Below, one piece after another: positions 1 to 12,528 of a DNA stretch of 64,000 nt. The DNA comes from Costus lasius (taxonomy: Eukaryota > Streptophyta > Magnoliopsida > Zingiberales > Costaceae), in assembly GCA_027563935.2 (NCBI GenBank), contig CM050450.1, positions 11,701,957 to 11,765,956 of the forward strand, given 5' to 3'. Under the pieces are notes generated by a model. It saw only the letters and a list, made by a program, of their open reading frames with translations, was not told where the DNA came from and ran no database searches. The position numbers were made by a program, and so were the translations under genes. How positions within the stretch are numbered: the first letter of the stretch is position 1; the number at the start of each line of letters is the position of its first letter.

Positions 1-739
1 TTGAGGGATGGATTGCTGCACGGGCAGGAATTTATAGGAGAAGCGAGCAAGAGTGAACGTGAGCCAGTAGTTTGCTGGAAGCAGAGGACAGGAAAAAGCA
101 TGTTGAATGGTGGATGCGTGGGCCAAGGGGCCCTAGCTGTCAGATTTCTCTAAGTTTTGGAGTATTTATTTGTCTTTTTCTCAGATTATTTCCGAGACCG
201 TAGATGATTAGATTCGCTTCTTTCAGTGCATGCTTAACTAAGGGAACAGCACAAATTTATTTATTTTTTATTAATTTTAACTAAAATAATCTTCTTTATA
301 TTTGATTAGGACAGCCCTGGCTTGAAGGTATTGCTGGCAATGTCTTGCTTAGTTTAGGTAGCATGTCAAGAGTAAGCAGCTTCCGTAGCATTTTTAGCAC
401 TGCCCATAGGTGAGTGACATATATCGGAATTCCGTATTTTAGAAATGTGGCAACAAAAGAACCACCATAAAAAACCTAAAAAAAATGCTGAATCATACCA
501 ATTCACAAGTGTATCCGTCAGTTTATCAGCTTAATTTATACATCAATTCATGATTGGATCAGTACATACCGAGCTTAGAGCAAATGCAATCACCTATTAA
601 CTGACATCATATATATACGAGCAAAATCAGCTCTGCAACATCCTATAACCTGAAATCTGTATGTTAAAGATGTTGAATCTACGATTTAAATTACAAGATC
701 TGAAGATCCCTAAATGTAAATTTACTACTTCAGAAGCTA
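1..739. other. Non-coding flank, probable 3' UTR of the DUF863 gene
   Basis: No convincing coding region. The stretch just right of about position 520 is AT-rich and lies directly downstream of the stop codon of the minus-strand DUF863 gene, so it probably holds its 3' UTR and polyadenylation region. Nothing else is recognised here. Confidence 0.4.
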
Positions 740-3700
740 TCAGCACCTTCCGCCAGTGATATGGTGCCTCGAGCGCCTACTTTTTACTGGAGCTAAACAA
801 GTATCCTCCCAGGTCCTGCAGCTCTTATTTCTTGCTTCACATTTAATGAAATAAAGATCTTCACAAATCTCATGCCTTGAAAGAGACACAATTCCTGGCA
901 ATATATCCTTCTGGAAGTCCCGGATACCTCTAACCCTACGTAGTTTGAACTCACCGACCTCCTTCCTACTCCCATTGTCAATTTGTCTAGCACAGATTGA
1001 ACTAGCATCATCTCTACTCTCTTCTAGTTTCAGAGTTATTGACTCAAAAGAATCATAAGACTCTAACTGTGGCTGCTCATACCCTTTACCAAATTCAGAT
1101 TTCATCTGCCTATCAATTGATGGATTAACTGAAGAAAAAGATACAAGTGTCTCAGCTGCTTTGGCAACAATATGATCAGCCAGCTTCCACTCCAAATGTT
1201 CATTAGGTTTTGAGAGGGGAAAATGGCATGGCATTTTTTCTTTGCAGATACAGCCAGAGGCTTCAGAATTAGCAACTGTTTTGCTGGAGATCATTTTAGG
1301 CGACTGAGAATATAAATGGGTAGTTCCAGAGTTCTCAGAGTTGGAGACAACTATAGGCTCTGCTACACTTTTGTTCTCTGAGGTGCACTCACTGTCTCCA
1401 GCCAGCTGATTGAGCTCAGTCCCACAAGGAGGTTTTTTAGGTTTATCATGTTTTGCGTAGGGAACAATGAAATGACTTGATAAAGTATCTTCTTCACTCC
1501 CTTCTCTAGGCGCCTCTTTCTCTTCCAAACCTGAAGCCATATTATTTGTTGGTAGATTGGTTGTCCCAGCCGCTTTATATTGGCAGTAGTTTCTCACATG
1601 ACTCTCAGGAATTGAGATATTTGTTAGGCTACCACTCAATATGGAAACATTCGGCTCTGAAAATGATGTGTAGCCTTTCGCAAGTAATGTTCCATCTGTA
1701 ACGTTATGAGTTCCATCATTGAACGTACTATAGAATCTTTCAACCAAATTTTTGCAACATTGCTCAGGACTAGTGATGCCAGAACTATGAAATTCATTGT
1801 CAAAAGTGCATTCAGTGTAGTTCCTAGTATCTATGACACTGCTCTGTGCAGAGGTATGTGCTGAGGGAGGATAAGAAACTTTAGGTTTGTAAAGCAAAGG
1901 ATCAGCAGTTCTTTCTTCCTTTGAATTTTCTGAACCAGGATAGGCAAAACCAATCTGAACTGCTATGGTGGATTCTTTTGCACTCTTATCACCTGGATCA
2001 GATTCTTTTGAATGATTGATGCATGATACTCCCAAGTCAACTTCATGGAGAACGATGGATGAGCTTGTGGATGTAGAAGGAAATGTTCCTAGAGCATTTG
2101 GGAAAACATCGACAGATTCATCATCTTGAGCTATGTTTAGGTCAATGTACACAGATTCATTTGCCTGTCGCTTCTCAGTAAGGAAATCAGAATTTAAACA
2201 ATCTCCGTTGTCTTCTAATCCTGAATAAGTTACAAAAATCATACATCTGAGTTGAGATAAGAACAAAAATACAAGTATAGAAAGTTCGGATTTTTGCAAG
2301 ATGAATATTCTGTTGATTGCACGCTTGAAAATAATCACATACTGAAACTACAAGTTAAAATTCAACCAGGAAAACAATTGAAGGCAAAAAGAAACAGAAT
2401 TATCCCAGGGGGGCACAGATACAATCAAGAATCATGATAGTTATATCTCAAAATTTTTGATACTGCAAGAAAAATGCTGAATGACTCCATGAAATTTTCC
2501 ATGACAAGCATGATCATCTTAAAGGCAGTAAATTATGTTCAAACACTAAGTAAAAGAGATCAAATGTACTTTCTAATCAATAATAACAAAACTAACTTAT
2601 TTAAAAGAAGTAAACATAAACTAAGATTGTGACGCAATCAATAATAACAAAACTAACTTATTTAAAAGAAGTAAACATAAACTAAGATTGTGACGCAATC
2701 AGAGGTAATGCACCTATTATCATCGTCAAATGAGAACACGAAGATTTAAACCGACAAGAGCAAACAAAATCTCAAACTATTATCCTTCTGTGAAGTGCAT
2801 AGAGATATAATTAAAACTCCAAAGTGAAAAAGGAAAAGAGAAGAAAAGGGGAGACAGTAATTAGCAATACAAACAAATCAGCTGAATTAAATACTTAAAA
2901 GAAACGCATCTGCATTGTCCAAAGATATCCAGAAGTAAAAAATTATCAGCTGTAGACATGGATTATCATTGGACAGAAATAGGACAATGAGATAGCCAAA
3001 GTCAGAGCCAAAAGATTTAAGAGAATAGACTAAAGGAAACTATACATGTCGGGACTTCTCTCCATTTTCCTCAAAAAGAGGAATATATAGACACAAATTT
3101 AAACAATGACAGGCTAGACATTGCTTCTTATACTGTGTCAGACACAACAAACAAAATTAACAGTTGAATGTCACCATCCCTTGTCTTGGAAGAGAGAGCA
3201 CCTCTCCTTGTAATAGAAGGTTATGTTTGGTACCCACCAATCCTTATGAGTTGTGTATTTCTTCGGCGATTAGTGTCCTTTGATTCTTAAGACTTACTTG
3301 CATCGATCTTGCACTGAACATGCGACCTAGGACGACTTTCTGTTGCTTTTTGGCTCTTGTTGCCATGTTTAGTGTCTATTCTCATAAATGAATAGCAATA
3401 TGATAGGAATGTCAAACCTAGAAGTGGGTTCATCATGTGACGGACAATGACAAAAGATTTATTGAATTGATCAAAGAGGACAGCCAGTTTAACTTCATGT
3501 TCACTAAAGAGAGATGGAAATGCAATCAAATTGTAAGAATGACCATCCCTGTTGAATACAAAGCTTCTTTCTCAAGAAAGGAATTGTGAAGTCGAGAATA
3601 AAGTAAAATGGAGACAAAAGATAAAATAGGAAGAATTTGAGGAAAAAGTTGTGTTAAGGTCAACCGTATTAATCTCATTAAAAACTTACCTACATTTTGC

Positions 3701-4475
3701 ATTCTAGTTTCCACACAGAAGCCAGATGAAACAGTAACTTGTGAATGACTCGTATTTGTAGCATTATCTGCCAGCGTTTTGTGGCCAAAGAATTCATTCA
3801 CTGCCTCTACGGCACTGAAATTTACTTCCACATGCCCTGTTGCCAGAATAGATTGACAGAAACCAGAACCAATTTCTTCCGTGAAGCCATTGATGGTCTC
3901 TTTTCCAGAATCTCTAATAAAATCGTTAGCAAGATGCAATTTTCCTGTAGTCCTCTGCGCCTCAATTGGATTAACCTGCGCGCGATATGATCTCCTCAGA
4001 AGTAAAAAATATCAAAGATTCAACAATTCACCCATCAAAATTTTACAGCAATAGGATCATCCTACCGCCGGCAAGGCACTGGATTTCTTCACATCCGGCC
4101 ATGTCAAATCATATCGTCTCCAAAAGAACTCGTTCATCAAACTCCTCTGAGTCCAATAGAGACGATGGAGCTCCCGCAACTTCATAAACAGCAAAATCAA
4201 TCCTCTCAATCATTTAGCAATGGAAAGAGGACAATAAGGATATATATAAGCATGGAAACCCTAGACGGAAATAGGGCGAAGAATAGTAGGCATGCGATTT
4301 AGATCCAAGGGAAATCTAAGGTTAAATCTGAGCAAGAAGAAACCTGGTGCTTGAATACGATTTCATGCTGAAGCATGGCTTCCTTCAAAGCCTCCTTCGC
4401 TCGGTCCTCCTCGCAGTCCGACGGCGGCGTGAGATTTAGGTTCAAATCTCCTCTCCTCGACGACATCGTCATCAT
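740..4475 (-). CDS. DUF863 family protein, four coding exons
   Basis: Four exons in consistent phase give a 670-residue protein: 4475-4344, 4179-4066, 3975-3690 and 2220-740 (minus strand). The first exon ends with the conserved AKEALKEAMLQHEIVFKHQ segment and continues into LRELHRLYWTQRSLMNEFFW, the N-terminal signature of plant DUF863 proteins. The C-terminal block at residues 611-633 (RDFQKDILPG...SLSRHEI.EDL) and the following RSRR stretch are the other family hallmark. The middle is low-complexity, Ser/Thr-rich and probably disordered. Biochemical function of DUF863 is not established. A DLNLNL stretch at residues 10-15 and YIDLN near residue 204 resemble EAR-type repression motifs, so a nuclear role is inferred only. 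ATG at 4475 was chosen because upstream in-frame codons lack an ATG; a second ATG follows directly. It diverges from the PLATZ gene. Confidence 0.85.
2580..2701. repeat. Perfect 61-bp tandem duplication in intron 3 of the DUF863 gene
   Basis: Positions 2580-2640 and 2641-2701 are identical by eye, with a further few matching bases (aatca) to the left. Two copies only. It lies within the 1469-nt third intron, away from splice sites. Confidence 0.9.
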
Positions 4476-6396
4476 CGCCACTCCTCGATACCTCAAGGGT
4501 ATCTCTTTACAGACGCGACTAGCAAATGCCGCGAACACAAACACCGGCACGAATCAAACAACAACGGGAATGAGATAAGCATTCTCAGAAAAAAGACGAT
4601 CGATAAAGCCATCAACCATGGAAGAGGAGGAAGAAGAAACTGCAAATCGCTTGGAGAATCCCACGAGAAAGAATGTGGAAATTTTGGAACTTTGGGATCT
4701 AAAAAGTAAAAACTATTGATTCTCTCTCCTCTTCCCACTTGCCTTGATTTTCTTTTTCTTTCTCGCTCCACAACTCTCCCCGTACAGTTTAGCTGCTGAC
4801 GTCGAGATCACCGCCAAAAGCTAACAGCATCAAAAAGCGAGAACATGGAGAGATCGCGAAGAACATGGACTGGAGGAGGGAGACAAACATGCAGGACAAG
4901 CTGGGCCGGCGATGATCTCTCCTACTGCTGCTGCTGCAGTTGTTCTTCAAGAGAAAGAGAGAAAGGCAAGCGTCGGATTTGTAGCGTAGCTGTAAAAAGA
5001 GCGCAAGAGTTGACTCGAGGACAACAACCACCACCAATTGCGCGACTTGTACCGCCGAGTGCTGATCTCGAGGAGGAGGATTGGCAAAAGCCTGAGGCGT
5101 TAGGCTGCAGGGTCACAAGCGGAGATGATTGCTAAATTTCTGTCGCTCATGAGGAATCATCCGCCGATGACCAGAATCGCCGCACCATACGTACTAACAG
5201 CTCCTTTTTTTCTTTTTCTTCATTATTAACTTCTTCTCCTGCCACCGGCCATGGCCTACTCCTCGCCCACTTAGAAGGAGATAAAGAAGGTGCGTTGACC
5301 TTTGCATGTAGCCGAACAGGTGACGTCGGCGACGGAGACCACTTTTGACTAATTAATTTGCCTCCGAATCAGGTTCTTCAGCTGTTTTGGCTGCTTAACT
5401 AGAGCATCTCCGGTCAGAAAAGGAAGGATTAGGTTCTTTGGTTTGCAAAATATCTTTTAAAAAGGATAATCTGATGAAGTACAAAGACAAGTGAAGGCAC
5501 TTGTCGTTGAGCTGTGAGTCGAGGATGAATGGCATCGGAAGTCAACGATGACATAATTAAGAATGTGAATATATCTCCTTGTCATGAATCATGATCGATG
5601 AAGTTCGTGAGTTGCAAAGGTGACTGATCCGTTGACTAAGGCAGCATCGTGGACAACTGGACATAGAATCTGTTGCAAGATTTCACTTTACATATTAGAT
5701 TTTCGCTGATCCTTCAGCTAGGTGAGTTGACCTTTTTAAAAATATTTAAGCTCAATTTACTAAAAATACAAACTTTATCGAGAAAAGTGGGTACTTTCTC
5801 GAGGGGGTAAACTGAAAATTTTCCCTGCATGAGGAGGGGAACTGGGAAGGGACTAAATAAAGGCAGCAAGGTGTAATATCGGGGAGTGGGAGCAGCAGTG
5901 GCCGCGCCAATGGTGTGTCGTTTTGGCGCAGCTGCTGGTGCTCTCTTTCAATGAGATAAGGTGAGCAGTCGCCGTCTTGGGTCTTGTCATCTAGCTCTTT
6001 GAGGCCAGCTCTCCCGCTGCTCTCTTCCTTGTTCACCCTCTCTCACTGTTGCAAGAAGTAATGGAAGCCAATAATGTATAATGTTCAACCTTTAGGATGC
6101 GCCATTAAAAGCAGGTCTGGCCATCCTCCTCTGCTTCTCTTTTGACAGAACTGGTGGCCTTTTTTTTTCTGCTTCTCCCTCCTCCCATCCCACTTTCCCT
6201 CGCCTCTCCTCCTCTACCTTGTCATTTCAATCCGCTGTAGCTTATGGAGGCAGTGATGGGGAAGCATTATTGCTGAATGACATCCTCGTGGCACTGGAGC
6301 AGAAGAAGCCTCTGAGAAGAGGCACAATGGCAATAAGGTTGCAGTGATCTTCCTCCATTCGAAAGTTGGGGTTTTTTTGGTAGATTGGTGAAGGAG
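4476..6396. promoter_or_regulatory. Divergent intergenic region between the DUF863 and PLATZ genes
   Basis: About 1.9 kb separates the inferred start codons of the two divergent genes. The outer parts (about 4476-4800 and 6060-6396) are likely 5' UTRs, with pyrimidine-rich CT stretches. The middle contains no open reading frame that resembles a protein. A TATA box or transcription start cannot be fixed from sequence alone. Confidence 0.5.
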
Positions 6397-7345
6397 ATGG
6401 AGTGTTCGAACGGCATACCGAGATGGCTGGAGGCGATTCTAGCAGAAAAGTTCTTCCGCCCGTGCATGATCCATAGTACGTCGAAGAAGAACGAGAAGAA
6501 CATCTTTTGCCTTGATTGCTGCTCCAGTTTCTGCCCGCAGTGCCTTCCCTCTCACCTGCCTCATCGCCTCCTCCAGGTATTCGTAGTCTACAGATCGATC
6601 CATTCTTTGTTTACGTGTTCTGATCCTTGTGCGTGATTCTGGAATGGAGATTCGGAGGTATGTGTATAATGATGTCGCGAGAGTGGATGACTTGGAGAAA
6701 TTGATCGATTGTTCTTCCGTTCAGGTAATGAAAGCTTACTGATTCAATTTTGGTTTTTTTTTTTTTCAATGGATCGATGGAGTTTATGTGAATTTGCAGT
6801 CGTACATCACCAACAGCGCCAAGGTGGTGTTTTTGAACGAGCGGCCGCAGGGACGCCCGTTTCGCGGCGCCAGCAATGCCTGCCTCTCTTGCCACCGCTC
6901 CCTGCAAGAACCCTACCTGTTCTGCTCCCTCTCGTGCAAGGTATTTGAGTCGCGTCCATGTCGCTTAATTACTCGAGTGATATTTTCCCTGTTTCTGACG
7001 TTTAATTTGATCGTTGGAGACCAGGTGAGGGAGGCGCTGCGAAGCGAAGGTGGGCTTTGGACGGAGGTGCGCGAGTGCGAGTACCTCCCGCTTCCTAGCT
7101 CGTGCGAGGCGGACGAGGGGCAGCAGCAGCTGACGCCGGATTCCACCCTCGAGTCCGCCTCCGCCGCCACCTCGGCATCCAGCGTCGGAGGTGCGGTGGA
7201 GGCGACTTCGAGCTCGGCATGGACGGAGGCTATCTCTGGAAGGAAGAAGCGGAGCAGCCGCAGCAAGGCGGCCCGAGCGGCCCGCTCCGAGGTGGCCAAC
7301 CGGCGGAAGAAGGGGGCGGCGCCCATCCGAGCGCCGCTTTTTTAA
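6397..7345 (+). CDS. PLATZ-family zinc-dependent DNA-binding protein
   Basis: Four exons (6397-6576, 6650-6724, 6800-6940, 7025-7345) encode 238 residues, all joined in phase with GT-AG introns of 73-84 nt. The PLATZ zinc ligands are complete. The first set is C23-x2-H26-x11-C38-x2-C41-x4-C46-x2-C49-x3-H53-x2-H56. The second is C113-x2-C116-x10-C127-x3-C131. The typical core [17 protein letters not shown] lies between them. The tail ends in a basic stretch RKKRSSRSK and [14 protein letters not shown], matching the usual PLATZ C-terminus and a probable nuclear localisation signal. PLATZ proteins bind A/T-rich DNA and mostly repress transcription; some also act with RNA polymerase III. The start is the first ATG in frame, eight codons before PRWLEAIL. 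Exons 3-4 are GC-rich, as in many monocot genes. Confidence 0.93.
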
Positions 7346-7824
7346 ACTGGACTCTTAACAAATATTGGCGGTTTCAGGGAGGAAATTGCAAAAGGGTTAT
7401 CCTATTGTCATGTGCCCAATTTTGTAAACCAAATCAAGGGTTTTTTGTTCAGTCAAAATTGGACAGAATTTCTTTCTAAAATGGGAAGGATTAAATTTCC
7501 AAATTAAATTATTTTGTGAAGGATTACATAATTAGAAGTGGCTCTAAGTATAATTGATATTATGTTTTATTCAATTGGTATATTTATATATGGTTTATTA
7601 AAAAATTAACTTAAATAGTAAATTCACTAAACTTTATATATTATATCATCATTTTTTTCACTTTTCATATGGGACTAAATTAGGGCATTAAATAGAGCCC
7701 CTAAGGCACATCTATATTAAGGTTAATTAGATAGTTTAAAAGCCATACGAATAAGATAATTTGGTTATAAGTATTGATACCCTAACCATAAGGGAATCTA
7801 GGTTTCAATTTTAGATTTAGGCAA
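7346..7824. other. 3' flank of PLATZ gene, AT-rich
   Basis: Probable 3' UTR to about 7490, then AT-rich spacer without coding potential. Confidence 0.4.
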
Positions 7825-8205
7825 AATGTTTGCAGCCGAGCACTCCTACTTAATTTTTTTTAAATAGGATGTTCCATTTTAATCCTAAAAAGTTTTTTAA
7901 AATTTTTTTTTATAGAAATGATCTACACATCCTAAGTTATCCAATAATATCAATATTGCTATGAACAAGATTACACTGAATGAGAAATTTACCTAAATAT
8001 TTTACATAAAAAATAAAAAATTCTATTTATTTTTATTTTTTATATAAAATATTTAGGTGAATTTCTCGTTGTGTGCAATCTTATTCATAGCAATATTGCT
8101 ATCATTGAATAGCTTAAGATGTATAGATTATTTCTATAAAAAAAATAAAAAAAACTTTTAAATAAGAAAATGGGGCACCTAACTGCAAAATTTGCAGTGG
8201 GGTGA
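7825..8205. mobile_element. MITE-like inverted-repeat element (family A, copy 1)
   Basis: The left half (about 7825-8000) and the right half (about 8030-8205) are imperfect reverse complements of each other. For example ccaataatatcaatattgct on the left pairs with agcaatattgctatcattga on the right, and both halves carry ...taaatattttaca/tgtaaaatattta-type segments around an AT-rich centre. No protein is encoded. A diverged relative is at 15848-16115. Exact ends and target-site duplication were not resolved. Confidence 0.7.
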
Positions 8206-9475
8206 GCAAATTTTTTCATTTACCCTATAATCATATTTAGATACTTCCATAATCAGTTGTTGAACTATGTTTTTTAGTTGGCAATTACAAAGAGTACATT
8301 GAAGTAGGATGAGATTATAGAGGTGTTTAGGGATCATAGGGTATGGGCTCACAAACATAACAAATACAACAAAAAAGATTTGCAAAACAAATAACTATTA
8401 AAAAATAAAAAATAAAGGAAAAATAAGAGAGATATCACCTAGGCCTTTAAGGAAAACATTAAATGATTTGAATGACTTACAATGGGGGATACAACGTCTC
8501 CAATCCCTTTAGACTTACTCTGTTTCCTAGCGTGGATGGAAAGAAAGAGGACAAGAAAAGTTAGAAGAAAAAGGAAATGGGAGGGAGAGAAATGAAAATC
8601 ACGTGTATTACACATGATCCCTCACGTTAAGAGCACATCCACGATGCTTGCGAAAAGGAGATCAGGCAATGCGCTGGAACCGGAGCTTCAGGTGGCGACG
8701 GCGGGGAGCACGAGTCCTCGGTGAGCTAGTGAACAAGTAGTGAGCCAGCAAGCAAGCGGTGGGCTGGGTGAGTGGGAGGCTTCTTCGGCGAGCCAATAGG
8801 AGGGTGGGGTGAATAGGCGGCTACTTCAGTGAGCTAGAGGGCTGTAGCTTCGGGAGCTTGCAGGCCACTACTTCGGCGAGCTGACGAGTCAACAGGTGGG
8901 GGCGAGCGAGGTCTGGGCAGGGGCGAGCGACATCCGAGTGGGGACGGGCAATGTGAGGGGGAGGGCTGGCAGCGTAAGTTTTTTCCTTCCATTGGTTTTC
9001 TACCAAAATCGGGAGGATCATGTTTGGAAGGAAAAGTGTTAGTTTTTTCCTTCTTTCTTCTTTCCATCCAAGGACATAGAAGAAAAAATTGTTTTTTTTC
9101 TTTCTTTTCACCCTTCTTTCCCACGTAGAAAAACAGGATGTAAGTGTTCTTGATCTAGTCTTAAGGGACGTGGACTCTCTTCTTAGTAATAGGGTTTTGA
9201 ATTTTGATGCATATGATTTATCATATAAATTTATCTTTATTTTATATACTAAGCAAATACCCTATGAATCATCCATAATGCATTTAGGATTTTAAAATGA
9301 GACACATATATGCTATAAATTAAACATTTTTGAGACAAAGTATTCAATTTAACAAATTTGACTAAGAATTGTACCAATATCTATGGTAGATGTATTTACT
9401 AAGAAAAAGAATCCATTTCTAAGAAATAAACAAATCAACTAAAGTAATTTCAATTCGTTGCAAGATCCTCAAATG
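8206..9475. other. Intergenic: AT-rich spacer with a GC-rich repetitive patch
   Basis: From about 8640 to 8970 there is a G-rich stretch with recurring gtgagc/ggcgagc words and no plausible protein; it looks like a repeat fragment. The remainder is AT-rich. The final 150 nt before 9476 is probably the 3' UTR of the transporter gene, which is transcribed from right to left. Confidence 0.4.
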
Positions 9476-11133
9476 TCATCGTTCTGGCATCAGATCCTCC
9501 AACTGTCCCAGCTCCACCGCCACCTCCGCCCTCTCACTCTCCCTGCCTCCCTGGAACACCTCCTCAATCTGCTCCAATGACTTCCCTCTCGTCTCCGGAA
9601 CACAGTAATACACAAACACCACCGACACAGCCGAAACAGCAGCGAACACAAAGAAAGTCCCCGCTACCGAAATGGCGTGCGACACCGACAAGAACGACAT
9701 GGCCACCACCCCGCTGCTCACCCGACTCCCCACCGCCCCCAGTGCTGACGCCTGCGCCCGAAGCCTCATCGGAAATATTTCCGAGCTCAACACCCAACAT
9801 ATTGGTCCAATTCCCACAGAGAAGAATGCTACATTGCCGCACACCGCCAGAATCGCCACCCAGACGCCCGCCCGCGGCGACGCCAGCGCCAGGCTCAGCG
9901 TCAGCAAGCATGCGGTCATGCCCACCGTGCTCACGTACAGCAGTGGCTTCCGACCAACTCTATCGATCAAGAAAATTGCCACCAAGATGAAGCAAGTCTT
10001 TGTGACGCCAACAGCAATCGTTGCTGTGAGGATTTGGGCATTGGAATTGAGCCCGGCTTCTCTGAAGATCGTTGGGCTGTAGTAGACTGTGGCGTCGATG
10101 CCGGTTATCTGCTGGAAGCACTGGATCCCGCATCCGGCGACAAGCATCCGACGCAGTGGCGGAGAGGGATTCACGAGCTCCCTCCATACATGCTTCTCCT
10201 CGTGCTTGGCGCCATGTGCCGCCCTTTGTATCTCTCCGAATCTCTGTTCCACCTCTGTTTCATTATCTATTATCTTCTCGAGCACTGACCTCGCCTCTTC
10301 CACCCGCTTCTGCATCACGAGCCATCTTGGAGATTCTGGGATTACGAGCAGGGCGCAGCCAATGAAGACAGAGGGGAGTACACCGATGCCGATCATAATC
10401 CGCCAGCTGACGTGCTCCGAGAGGCCGGAGAAGGCATAGTTGGAGATGTATCCGAGTAGTATGCCAAGGTTGATGAAGATTTCAGGAAAGGATGTGAGAG
10501 AGCCTCTGGCTGAGGCCGGGGAGATCTCGGCGATGTAGACTGGCGCGATCATGACACCGAAGCCAATGCCGATGCCGGCAAGGAGGCGGCCAAGTATAAG
10601 GACAGAGAAAGAAGGGGCGAGTGCCATTACGGCGGCGCCAGTTTGGAAGATGACGGCGGCTAATGCTATGGTCCATTTCCTGCCCACGGCGTCGGATGTT
10701 CTTCCACCGGCTAGGCTGCCTAAGAGGGAGATGATGCTGAGGCAGCCAACGAGGACTTCTTCTTGCACCTCTGTGATGTGGAGATCTTTGTGGATAAAGA
10801 GAATTGCTCCGCTCATGACACCTACATCTACAGATCAACGGAAGTTAATCGTTAGCTCGTGCATCTAATTCTTGAAGATTTCCAATGTCGCGAATGTACG
10901 TGTGAGCAGTCACCGACGACCAAAGGAACAATACCGTAGCCGAGAAGGACAGAATTGAGGGAGGCAAAGAAGGCGCAAGCGTAGACGTAAGTCTTTCCAC
11001 GGCTGCTCGTTTTCGTCGTCCTCACACCGAAGGAGGCAGCTTCGTCGTCCTCTTGGACCTCCGCTCTGCTGTACTTGACTTGGTTCTCCGCCTTCCCTTT
11101 AGCGGCGGCACGGGGACTTGCGAGGCCCTTCAT
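9476..11133 (-). CDS. PLT4: Polyol/monosaccharide transporter, PLT4-like (MFS sugar porter)
   Basis: Two exons, 11133-10935 and 10827-9476, encode 516 residues. The intron splits the codon of Asp in GYDVGVMSGAILF at the end of the first membrane helix. MFS sugar-porter signatures are all present: GRTSDAVGRK after helix 2, PESPRWLV after helix 6, QQITGIDATVYYSP in helix 7, VGRKPLL in the loop after helix 8, and PETRGKSLEQIE after helix 12. Around twelve hydrophobic segments are visible, so it is a membrane H+/polyol or monosaccharide symporter, most likely at the plasma membrane. The wording of many segments (ITEVQ.EVL.G.LSIISL.GSLAGGRTSD) is closest to what I recall of plant polyol transporter 4. 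Substrate is inferred from family. ATG at 11133 is the only in-frame ATG before the first helix that preserves the usual N-terminus. Confidence 0.92.
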
Positions 11134-12528
11134 CGCCTCCTTCCTCACATGCAAATTGTGCAGCTACGTACTGAACGCAGGTAGAAGCAAGGAGAGAAGG
11201 AAGAGGCACGCGCGTTTGCCACTTTGCCCCCAGATTAAACAGCTGCACAGATTCATTCATTCTCATTTGTTGGGTTGAGAAAAGCTTGCCATTTCTTGCC
11301 GCAGAGATTAATTGAGTTGGAAGAAGTGTTTCTACAACCTATATCCATGCAGAGAGAGGAGAACAAGGATAAAAAGGAAAAGAAATAGGAACAAAACAAA
11401 GAACGGCTGGCGTCAGGCGACAAGCTCCGGCAATGTCGGAACACCCAAGATTAAACCACAGGGTCGGACCTTTCTTTGCCGATTAGACAATAGAAACCTC
11501 ACAGTGTCAGCACCAATCTATTATTCATTATCGGACAGGATATTCTTTAAGCTCCTCAACTTGATTATTGCTATAATTTGCCTAATAAAAAATGGAATTT
11601 ATAATAGATAGTTCTAAAGTACATCACTTAATTAAAAAAAATAAGTTTAAATAATAAACTAATTATACTTAATATTATTATAATTCTCGCTTTTCGATGT
11701 CTATGTAAGTCTCCACATCTTCCCTCGAGTCGAGTTCCAAGACTTAGATTGTAATTAATGTTGGCAATATATAGAATTAATCTTTATAATATCCATAATA
11801 AACTTTTTCTTATTGAACTTATACTCTTATCACTGAATTCATTTCGATATTACAACTCGACTAATTAAAAAAATTAACATATAACTTAATAGGCTTAAAA
11901 TAACAAAATGCAAATGAAGTGTTAAAATATATGTTAATAATGCTACCATCATTAGACTTGAGACTAATTAGTGTTTTGCTCTAAAAATCTAATAGTTAAG
12001 ATGATGCAGAAATTTGTTGTATACACATTGTTTAATGTTTACAAGAAGGATGCAGTCCTAGCAGCCTTGAAACTGTCCACTCTGTGAACCCCAGGTAGGT
12101 TGTATAGAAAAGAATTTTTAGTCTCAAGTACCATCAAATACAAAATTCATCAAAAAGAGATACGTGCTTCACACAGATCTGATCCAGATGAAGCTTGTCA
12201 TTGCTGTAAGATTGAGCAGACCACATGATAAAAAGACAATAATCATTCCATTGCAACAGCTAGAGAGAGAGAGAGAGAAATGTAATCAAGAATAAAGTTA
12301 GGAAAACAGCGTTTTAGGTCCTCAAAAACGAGATTTTAGATCCTTAAACATCAACAGACTGCTATAACCATCAAGAGGCAGTATTTACGCTACATTGACA
12401 TATACTCCATAGCTTCAACGGCATTACAGAAACTAGTTAAGCACATTTTACATGAAGTTGAAGCGAACATCACTGTCTAAAGAGTCTATGATCTTATATA
12501 CTTTACGCACGTTGCGGTCGACTGCTAA
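11134..12528. promoter_or_regulatory. Intergenic: transporter promoter side and STA1 3' side
   Basis: Holds the 5' flank of the PLT4-like gene and the 3' flank of the STA1 gene, both minus strand. AT-rich in the middle. A short (GA)n microsatellite lies at 12262-12278. No coding potential was recognised. Confidence 0.45.

Noticed and set aside
9577..10439. Several plus-strand frames over the transporter gene
   Set aside because: Antisense shadows of the MFS transporter, no family resemblance.
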